From assembly GCF_000685015.1 (NCBI RefSeq), contig NZ_BAYA01000004.1:310001-374000 (forward strand): DNA of 64,000 nt, read 5' to 3'. The notes below the pieces were generated by a model. That model did no database searches, had not been told where the DNA came from, and worked only from the letters and a program-made list of their open reading frames with translations. The position numbers and the translations under genes are program-made. Shown piece by piece: positions 57,943 through 64,000 of this stretch (positions are counted from its first letter, which is position 1; each line of letters starts with the position of its first letter). The DNA comes from Paraburkholderia bannensis NBRC 103871 (GTDB taxonomy: Bacteria; Pseudomonadota; Gammaproteobacteria; Burkholderiales; Burkholderiaceae).

Positions 57943-58900
57943 CGCCTTTCACGAGAGGCATCTCATTGAATCGCTCGTGGAAAGGGTTGCGTTCATCTGG
58001 TGCATCTGGGTAGATGACCGTCCGGAATGCTTCCGCGAAAACCTTGTCTGTCAGTCGGGGAACCGGCTGCCTGTAAGCAAGTTCGACCGCGCGCACCATG
58101 AGCCTCCGGATATCGCGAAGACGCCCATCGGTTGCAAAAGCAAACAGGCGGGTGACAGGCGCACTGGAGATGTCAATCGCCTGGAGGTCCTGCAGGTATC
58201 TTTTGAAGGTTGCCAGTACGTTACGGAACTCCAATTCGGTTGAACGATTGGCCACCGACAATCGGTTGATACCGACGACCTCCCGGAACCGTTCGCGTAG
58301 CTGGTCATTCGTGTCGAGCAGGCGCGTGATCCTGGGAACGCCGGCTAGCACAAATGACACTCGCGTCGCATCGACCAACCGCTTGATCCAGTCGGCGGCA
58401 GTGTGGAGCGTTTTCTCTCCGCCGCGGTCGATCAAGTGATTGGCCTCATCGACGATCACGAGCCGCACACGGCATTGCTTGATGAGAAACACTAGCCTGG
58501 CAGTCAGCTCCACCTCCCGCCCCGTGTTCCATTTCGGGTCTCCCAGTACGCGCAGGATTGTGTGTGCCAACGTCTTCGGCGTGGGGGAGGGACCCAGTAC
58601 CACGTACAGTACTGGGACCTCGGTGAACTCCTCGTGTTCGATCAGAGGATGTTCTGCTGCGTATCTGGAAAGCAACGTGGATTTTCCCACCCCGGATTCA
58701 CCGACCAGCATCAGATGCTCGGCTTCCTCGTTGCAACACTGATATGCGTACATGCGGTCCAATGAAGCCGTTATTCGTGTGACGTGAGGCAGTTTGATGA
58801 ATTCTTTCCGGATCTTCTGGACGGTTGCTGCACACGCGGCGCTATTTTTCACGATAGGCCTCGGCATCGAATGTGTCGACTTCAAATCCGGGTAACTCAT
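57914..58900 (-). CDS. TniB transposition ATPase (TnsC-like)
   Basis: 328 aa AAA+ protein. Walker A GESGVGKST (67-75), Walker B LVIVDEANH (146-154) and sensor region FVLAGVPRITRLLDTN. It forms the filament that links target-bound TniQ with the transposase. It starts 59 bp inside tniA, and a later ATG (MPRPIVKNS) is also possible. Confidence 0.9.
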   Translation of the reverse strand: MSYPDLKSTHSMPRPIVKNSAACAATVQKIRKEFIKLPHVTRITASLDRMYAYQCCNEEAEHLMLVGESGVGKSTLLSRYAAEHPLIEHEEFTEVPVLYVVLGPSPTPKTLAHTILRVLGDPKWNTGREVELTARLVFLIKQCRVRLVIVDEANHLIDRGGEKTLHTAADWIKRLVDATRVSFVLAGVPRITRLLDTNDQLRERFREVVGINRLSVANRSTELEFRNVLATFKRYLQDLQAIDISSAPVTRLFAFATDGRLRDIRRLMVRAVELAYRQPVPRLTDKVFAEAFRTVIYPDAPDERNPFHERFNEMPLVKGDEPFAPVER

Positions 58901-60803
58901 CGGAATCCGAAGTAAAAATAGCTGGAAGTGAGTCGCTCTGCGGTACAGGTACAGATCGTGGATGACGATTGACGGTCTTCGATGTCACGCCAGCTTGACG
59001 TGCACCACGTTTGCGGTCCTTAAGCTTCTTCGATCGTATCGCGTCGTTGGCCATCTCACGAATCATTTCTTCAGCGTTTGCCCTGGTTCGTCGATGAGCG
59101 TCAGAATTCTTGTACTGGTTCTTCACCAATTTGGCTTGCTCGACCGTTAGATTGTGGTACCGGTCGTCGGTATTAACGGCGTGGATGTATTGGTTTTCGA
59201 TTGGATCCCATACGTAGATCAGACCCGCGTTTTCATACGGAGCCTTGATGTGCACCTTTGATTTTGAGGGCAAAATTCGCCGCAAGGCGAGTAGCTCTGG
59301 GGACACGTACCGGAATGTGTTGAAGTTGATACCGTAGTGCTGCAGTGCGCTCTCGTCATGTTCGCCAAACTCGATGCTGAGATCCTCAGCGTTGCATTTC
59401 AACAAGGGAGGATTCGCCGAGGCCCCCTCTTTCCATACGTCGATCGGTGCACGGCCTCCTAGACCTTTGTGAGGTCGCTTGTGATAAACCTCCGTGATCC
59501 AGACATGAACCATTTCGATAAGCTTCTCGAACGTGATGCATGCTTCGTTCTCCGCCTTGAAGCCGACACGTTGATGAACCTTGGCAAGGGTTGTTCCTGG
59601 AAGTTTGTGGATGAAGGAGTAGTTGAACGTCTTGAGAAAGCGTTCGACGAACGGCTTGTCGTTTGGATCGCGCGATGCCGCGTACTCACAGATCACGCCC
59701 AAATTGGTCATGGCGTCGACGACCGCACGGGCATGCATTTCTCGCCCGTTGTCCATGAGCAGGCGCTCAGGCCAGCCATGACATGGCCACTCCAGAGACA
59801 GCTCTGGAAATCGCTCTTCCAGATAGCTCTTCGGCATCATGGCATGCCGTAGCGCTTCGAATATGGCGTGGACCCCATGCCCGGCTGAACTAATGCAGAA
59901 GCCCAGAACGCATTTGGAGAATCGGTCGAAGACGAAGGTGCTCATCGGTCGATCGATGGCTACGCCGCTTGCGTCCGTGTACATCAGATCTATCGGCGTG
60001 TGGTCGATTTCGACAATCTCAAGAATGCGGGATACTTTCCGTGCACGATGTTGATCCGCGAACCTACGCCGAGCCTCACGCTCGCCATACCGAGCAACGG
60101 CGTGGTCATATGCGTCGATATCATGGATGCGTCGTTGAATGGTCCGGAGCGCAGGGACCTTAAGCCACTCAGTCTCGATACGCATCGTGTTTTGACGCTC
60201 GATTTCGAGAAAGACTGCGTTGTAGACCCCCTCAGCAGTTCCTCTTTTACTATTTAGGAAGGCTGTCTCGATTTTTTCGTGGATGATGCCTTCTACGATC
60301 GGGTCAAGCCGTGATTGCCCCTGTCCGCCACGATGCTCCGACTGATCAAGCAAGGCACGGATATCGCACCGCGCGATGCGGTACCGGCGGCGCCACCGAT
60401 ATACCGTGGTTTCGTGCGGTGGAGTAGGGTCTGCAAGATCTACCGCGACTTTTTGAATGGCCTTACGCAATGCCGACTGGCGACCCGCGAACGCGTCCAT
60501 TCGATCGAGCATTACCAGATAGTTGACTCGCCGGCGCGTCTCGAAATCTCCTGGCTCACCTGCGGATACACTGTCATCCAATGCATCCTTGAAAATGCTG
60601 TGCTTGGGGGCGCGTTGATATTGCTTGCTGTTGGACGTGCGAAGATATCCCCGCAGATATTCTTCCAGGAGATCCGCCTCGATGTGGTTTGAGAACTCAC
60701 CAGTCACGGTGTTTTCCAACTGAGCGATGTCTTCTTGTACGCGGACGATGCGGAATTTCCCTTCGCCCCGGAAGATGATTTGATCCTTGGTGAAATTGGC
60801 CAT
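58842..60803 (-). CDS. TniA transposase (TnsB/Mu-type, DD(35)E)
   Basis: 653 aa from an ATG with a GGAGG site. The catalytic triad is Asp267 (VEIDHTPID), Asp351 (LLMDNGRE) and Glu387 (KPFVERFLKTF), 35 residues between the last two. The N-terminus has DNA-binding HTH segments, and the C-terminus a Mu-type beta-barrel and a basic tail that would contact TniB. It lies 14 bp behind tnsA. Confidence 0.92.
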   Translation of the reverse strand: MANFTKDQIIFRGEGKFRIVRVQEDIAQLENTVTGEFSNHIEADLLEEYLRGYLRTSNSKQYQRAPKHSIFKDALDDSVSAGEPGDFETRRRVNYLVMLDRMDAFAGRQSALRKAIQKVAVDLADPTPPHETTVYRWRRRYRIARCDIRALLDQSEHRGGQGQSRLDPIVEGIIHEKIETAFLNSKRGTAEGVYNAVFLEIERQNTMRIETEWLKVPALRTIQRRIHDIDAYDHAVARYGEREARRRFADQHRARKVSRILEIVEIDHTPIDLMYTDASGVAIDRPMSTFVFDRFSKCVLGFCISSAGHGVHAIFEALRHAMMPKSYLEERFPELSLEWPCHGWPERLLMDNGREMHARAVVDAMTNLGVICEYAASRDPNDKPFVERFLKTFNYSFIHKLPGTTLAKVHQRVGFKAENEACITFEKLIEMVHVWITEVYHKRPHKGLGGRAPIDVWKEGASANPPLLKCNAEDLSIEFGEHDESALQHYGINFNTFRYVSPELLALRRILPSKSKVHIKAPYENAGLIYVWDPIENQYIHAVNTDDRYHNLTVEQAKLVKNQYKNSDAHRRTRANAEEMIREMANDAIRSKKLKDRKRGARQAGVTSKTVNRHPRSVPVPQSDSLPAIFTSDSDELPGFEVDTFDAEAYREK

Positions 60804-60816
60804 GATGTACCTCCGG

Positions 60817-61605
60817 TCAGCGAGGCGAGATGGGGAGAAGATCGTCTGGATCGCGCTTCATGATCCGCTGTAGCAGAGCATCACACTCGCGCTTTGCGCT
60901 CTTCCATTGCTGCTGTAACTCCTCAGACGGGTGGGTTTCGTTTTCCGGATCCCAGAGGGTTGCATCGATGTTGGTTCGATACCTGCCGCGCATGGGGCGT
61001 ACGGAGAGGAGTAGTTGGAGCCGGTCCTGGAGGTCGTTCGCGATGAGGTCGCTTCGCAAAACAAGGTGAAAGCGCTCGCCGCGTTGTCGGAGATACCGAG
61101 TGGCAGCCCTTAGTCGGGCGGTGGCTGGTGAGTGCGAGGCGATCGACGCGTCGTCCTTGACCTCAAGAAATGCCGTTCCATTGGTCGTTTTGATTGCCAC
61201 ATCAGGCGTGTAACGTCGCCGGCACTTGCCGTCCGAATATTCAAATACTTGTGGCTGAGTTGCGATCGACTTGACTGAAGGGGCTACTTCTAGGAATCGC
61301 AGTGTCATCTCCTCGATGAGGCTTTCGAACTCCGCAGGTTTAACTGATTTCCTACTTGGAAACTTTCCCCGTACCCCGAGACCGGAGACCGTCACGATGC
61401 GGCGGCTACGACGTGGGGACGAGTGAATAACGAGGGTTTCGATAATTTCGGGCACGAGTTCTTTCCATCGCGTCTTGAGGAGACGCTCACGTTTCAGGAA
61501 TACGCCTCCCTTCGACGACGAGATGCTGTCGAATTTCTGCCCGGAGAACGGGTGTGCGATACCGGAGATTCGATCAAAATTGATTGAATCCCGAGGGAGA
61601 CGCAA
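60817..61605 (-). CDS. TnsA-like endonuclease
   Basis: 262 aa if started at the TTG at 61605; no better start codon or strong ribosome binding site is seen. The restriction-enzyme-like core reads FESLIEEMTLRFLEVAP (Glu), RRYTPDVAI (Asp) and AFLEVKDD (Glu-x-Lys), the TnsA nuclease motif. It cuts the 5' strands at the element's ends so that movement is non-replicative. Like TnsA in Tn7 it is the first gene of the set. Confidence 0.82.
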   Translation of the reverse strand: MRLPRDSINFDRISGIAHPFSGQKFDSISSSKGGVFLKRERLLKTRWKELVPEIIETLVIHSSPRRSRRIVTVSGLGVRGKFPSRKSVKPAEFESLIEEMTLRFLEVAPSVKSIATQPQVFEYSDGKCRRRYTPDVAIKTTNGTAFLEVKDDASIASHSPATARLRAATRYLRQRGERFHLVLRSDLIANDLQDRLQLLLSVRPMRGRYRTNIDATLWDPENETHPSEELQQQWKSAKRECDALLQRIMKRDPDDLLPISPR

Positions 61606-61693
61606 ATCGTAGAGAACGGAAGGGCTTGACGCTGAGGCCAGATAGGTAGAGACTCGCCTTGTCTAGGGGACGAATCTTTACTGGTTCTGATCC

Positions 61694-61730
61694 AAAAGCG
61701 CTACAGGCCTTCTGGTTTGTGGCGCTTTTT
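61694..61730. terminator. Terminator downstream of the XRE gene
   Basis: The stem AAAAGCGC (61694-61701) / GCGCTTTT (61722-61729) lies just past the XRE stop codon on the reverse strand. Confidence 0.6.
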
Positions 61731-61732
61731 CT

Positions 61733-62137
61733 TTACATAATTCCTCCATTGCCAATGCTAACGGCGCCTGCCGTGGCGTTTCTAATCTGGACGATCGCCG
61801 CATGTACCTTCGCGATTGTGTCCATGTCCGCCTCAGTCAGAGATTGATCCCTGACTAGAGCGGCGATCACTTGATATTTGTACAGCGGTAGCGGATCAGA
61901 CAGGCGCAGCAGCCGCTTGGAACTCTCAGCGACCGCCCCGAGTGCGCCCTGGCCGTCCCCATCGAGCGCAAGAGCTCGTCCCAGCTGATTAATAAAAACG
62001 ACGTCACCCGGCGTGCGAACGCCGCGTTCGATAGCGCTGATGTATGCGTCATCCACGCCGAGCCGCCGCGCGAGTTCGCTCTGCGTCAGCTTGAGCGCCT
62101 TGCGGCGAGCACGGATGAATTTTCCAAAGTCTGTCAC
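61733..62137 (-). CDS. XRE-family DNA-binding regulator
   Basis: 134 aa from the GTG at 62137 (VTDFGKFIRARRKALKLTQSELARRLG). The helix-turn-helix TQSELARRLGVDDAYISAIERGVRTP is a standard Cro/C1 type. The C-terminal half is helical with no domain I know. It sits beside tnsA and probably controls the transposition genes; a perfect palindrome upstream (62323-62342) could be its operator. Confidence 0.82.
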   Translation of the reverse strand: MTDFGKFIRARRKALKLTQSELARRLGVDDAYISAIERGVRTPGDVVFINQLGRALALDGDGQGALGAVAESSKRLLRLSDPLPLYKYQVIAALVRDQSLTEADMDTIAKVHAAIVQIRNATAGAVSIGNGGIM

Positions 62138-62322
62138 GTGAAATTCAACGACAATGTTCACTCGAATTTTTGCAGAATAAGAGCGGAAAGAGTGAAGGTC
62201 AATGACCAATCTTGTCGAAGGACTGCGGAACAAAATCCATATATTTCGGCAATCTGTGGCGGACGCAAATTCAAATATGTTTTTGTTCGATTTGGAATTC
62301 TTTCGTGTCCGAATTCAACGGT

Positions 62323-62342
62323 TTTACGTATCGCTACGTAAA
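62323..62342. promoter_or_regulatory. Perfect palindrome upstream of the XRE gene
   Basis: TTTACGTA-TCGC-TACGTAAA: 8-bp arms and a 4-bp spacer in AT-rich DNA with several GAATTC/AATTCAACG repeats around it. It could be an operator for the XRE protein or part of the transposon end. Confidence 0.45.
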
Positions 62343-62609
62343 TTCATATCGATGTGAAGCATGTCATGGAGACTATCGCCGCCCGTCATCGAGATAAGAA
62401 ATCAATTGTCCCATTGCGCAGTGAGACGCCCGAACATGAACGTGTGGTCGGGGATTGTCAGGTGACACCGGGATGTATCTTCCCTCGATTGGGGCGCTAG
62501 AACAGTTGAGTGGCGCTGACCGAGGTACGGAGACCAACGTCCGCGTAGCATTTTCTTCAGCGTACTCAGGGCTTCTATACCTTGGGAGCATACTGCGGCA
62601 CATCGCCAC

Positions 62610-62985
62610 CTCAGGTTTCGGGCAATCGCTCGTAGTCTCTGGCCAGTCGGCGGAAGCGGTTGAGCCAGCCGAAGCTGCGCTCCACCTAACGACGCGGCAA
62701 CAGTACGAAGCCCTTTTTCGCCTCCGGCAACCTGACCACCTGAAGCTCGTTGCCTTCATCGCGCGCGGCCTCTGCAGGCTCTTCGCCGGTGTAGCCCTGG
62801 TCAGCGAACGCGATTCTCACTGTCTGCCCCGTGGACCGCTGGACCTGTCGCGCCAGTTCCCCGACCTGTGCACGCTCCTGTTCATTGGCCGCGTCACATG
62901 CACCGCAAGCAGTTGCCCCAATGTATCCATCGCCATGTGCACCTTACTGCCTTTCTTGCGCTTGTATCCGTCATAGCCTGGGCGT
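62610..62985 (-). pseudogene. IS5-family transposase remnant
   Basis: On the reverse strand GYDGYKRKKGSKVHMAMDTLGQLLAVHVT is the catalytic region of IS5-type transposases. A missing base near 62,900 shifts the frame to ANEQERA; later FVLLPRR is followed by a TAG where the family has Trp, then VERSFGWLNRFRRLARDYERLPET and the end of homology. It has no N-terminus and is dead. Confidence 0.75.
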
Positions 62986-62989
62986 GGAC

Positions 62990-63271
62990 CGCTCTCTGCT
63001 GATCGGCGAGATATCGCCGCCGCCAGGTGAACAGCATGTTCGCGTTGATGCCATTCTCCCTCGCCAGCTTTGCGACTGATACGCCCGGCTCGCAAGCGGC
63101 CGCCGCCAGTCGCTCACGTAGCTCGCGGGGGTAATTCGGGCGCCCCGTTCGTGTACCCGGCGTCTTCTCTGCAGACTGTGTCAAAGTGATGCCCATCAGA
63201 TCGGAAATGATGGACATCACTTTGATGTCGCCCTCAGCCACCGTCTATAACGGCCGGCACGAGCCGCTTAC
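62990..63271 (-). pseudogene. IS66-family TnpA (OrfA) remnant
   Basis: GRPNYPRELRERLAAAACEPGVSVAKLARENGINANMLFTWRRRYL is the helix-turn-helix of IS66 TnpA. It is cut after about 80 codons by the IS5 remnant. The outer end GTAAGCGGCTCG (reverse strand, 63260-63271) looks like an IS66 terminal repeat. The rest of that IS is missing. Confidence 0.7.
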
Positions 63272-63534
63272 GGCTGTTCAGCCGCACGACATCGTTCTCG
63301 CGAACGATCGGGGCGTAGCGACGCGCTGCGAGCCACAGTACGGGAACAAATGGGTAGGAGAATTCCGATGAAATCTCGGCACAAGCGCCTGTCGCTCGTG
63401 GTGCCGTTGTCAGAGAAATGCAAAAAGGGAGCGAGGTTTTGTGGTCTGAGGGTAGGTCGTCCCTTGCCATTCTTTGTCCCGCCTATTCGCGGTCCTGCGG
63501 CTAGAAGTAGATGCTCGTTTCCCCATCAACAGGG
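63272..63534. other. Unassigned stretch near the right edge
   Basis: About 260 bp with no gene I can support. Confidence 0.3.
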
Positions 63535-64000
63535 TCAACCAATAGTGAAGTGCCACTTCAGGCTAGCTTGCCGCGCAGCAGGGTCGAACAAGCGTTGAAT
63601 TTTGTCCTTATCGTCGCGGCCGAGACGCCCCCAAGTAGACCAGTCGTTCGGCTTAGCAGTGACATCAAACCCCGCTGGCACGCTGATGCCAATGACGTCA
63701 GTGACGAGATAACGCTCGTGAAAATCATCCCAGAAAAAAACATCTGCTGTCAAATTCTGAGCGGCGAGATCCTTGCTAAATGACGCGTAGGCCACCTTCC
63801 AGTCGGCCTCGTTGGGAAACGTCCGAGCAGGCCCATCGCCTTTGCAGAAGCTTCGATGAATCTCGATTCGGGGCTTGACCGTGCGAGCGGTGAGCGGCGC
63901 AAACAACTGGATGAACTCGCGATAGTTGTGACTGCTAGGGTCAAGATTCGGATCAATGAACATCAGCGAATTGGCCTGCAACAGGACCCGACGGAGCACG
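63535..64000 (-). CDS. Protein of unknown function, C-terminal part (cut by window edge)
   Basis: At least 154 codons on the reverse strand up to the right edge. A GTG at 63999 could be read as a start, but the sequence there (VLLQANSLMFIDPNLDP) looks like the middle of a fold. Near the end HERYLVTDVIGISVPAGFD resembles the late strand of phospholipase D-like or DUF nuclease domains (H-x-R-Y ... G). I do not name a family. Codon use is that of the island. Confidence 0.5.
   Translation of the reverse strand, partial: VLRRVLLQANSLMFIDPNLDPSSHNYREFIQLFAPLTARTVKPRIEIHRSFCKGDGPARTFPNEADWKVAYASFSKDLAAQNLTADVFFWDDFHERYLVTDVIGISVPAGFDVTAKPNDWSTWGRLGRDDKDKIQRLFDPAARQASLKWHFTIG

Larger units (their letters stand above)
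54692..61605 (-). mobile_element. Tn7-like transposition gene set (TnsA, TniA, TniB, two TniQ)
   Basis: Five genes on the reverse strand in the order tnsA-tniA-tniB-tniQ-tniQ, with overlaps or short gaps. TnsA next to a DD(35)E transposase gives cut-and-paste movement; TniB is the ATPase and TniQ proteins choose targets. No cas genes are nearby. The ends were not located with certainty; a TGTCACCTGACA read leftward from 62,467 is one candidate for the tnsA-side end. Confidence 0.8.

Noticed and set aside
54692..61605. CRISPR-associated transposon
   Set aside because: TnsA/TniA/TniB/TniQ are present, but there are no cas genes and no repeat-spacer array anywhere in the window.
62455..62610. 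A short protein start reading MYLPSIGALEQLSGADRG on the forward strand
   Set aside because: The frame runs antisense into the dead IS5 transposase, and no domain is recognisable; I could not support it as a gene.
63350..63600. Small forward-strand ORF near the right edge
   Set aside because: Low-complexity basic sequence without ribosome binding site or homology, partly opposite a better-supported gene.

Overview
The window reads as a beta-proteobacterial chromosome of the Burkholderiaceae (Burkholderia/Paraburkholderia type). It has high GC with strong third-position GC bias. The gene order def-fmt-LysE-htpX / rsmB-DUF4390-ntrY-ntrX, dprA, topB, GTP-type pckG, and LysR and tRNA genes is what I know from that family. 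Bases 1 to about 32,100 are ordinary core chromosome. Bases 32,131 to about 63,300 are an accessory island with lower and mixed GC, repeated modules, broken genes and transposition genes. The last gene runs off the right edge.

Core part. Reading left to right: a queC fragment, tRNA-Phe, the rsmB-DUF4390-ntrYX operon, htpX, a LysE exporter, fmt, def, dprA, a thioredoxin-like gene, topB, a LysR regulator, pckG, a 2-hydroxyacid dehydrogenase, a patatin, a thioesterase, tRNA-Lys, small unknowns, an aldehyde dehydrogenase with its DUF779 partner, and a GyrI-like protein. A 200-bp stretch at 25.3-25.5 kb holds four DnaA-box-like 9-mers.

RNA-repair locus (26.4-32.1 kb). The CARF/sigma54 activator RtcR is divergent from an operon with a near-consensus -24/-12 promoter. 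The operon has a roughly 500-nt structured leader, then slipin, rtcB and an RlaP-type nucleotidyltransferase, then a terminator. The leader carries two tRNA-like elements. One has acceptor, D and T arms, but its anticodon loop is replaced by a GCAA tetraloop.

Island, part 1 (32.1-42.7 kb). Three tandem copies of a four-gene module: a 147-aa zinc-finger protein, a serine recombinase, and two ParB-like proteins. Copy A has frameshifts in both ParB genes and lies between 12-bp terminal inverted repeats with near-identical 5-bp flanks. Copy B is cut short. Copy C is intact with ATGA overlaps.

Island, part 2 (42.9-49.7 kb). A tightly overlapping operon encodes a ubiquitin-like conjugation pathway: a three-repeat ubiquitin-like protein ending in Gly-Gly-Val, an E2-like protein, a JAB protease fused to an E1, an APH-like kinase with an extra N-terminal domain, a DUF6527-like zinc protein and a PIN-like protein. 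A divergent WYL regulator of the kind that guards defence systems sits beside it. A remnant of the second ParB gene lies on the far side. This is the best candidate here for an undescribed defence or stress system.

Island, part 3 (49.7-64.0 kb). Two secreted proteins, an HTH protein, a phosphatase operon containing two separated halves of a decayed exonuclease, a Tn7-like transposition set (TnsA, TniA, TniB, two TniQ), an XRE regulator, IS5/IS66 debris and a partial gene.
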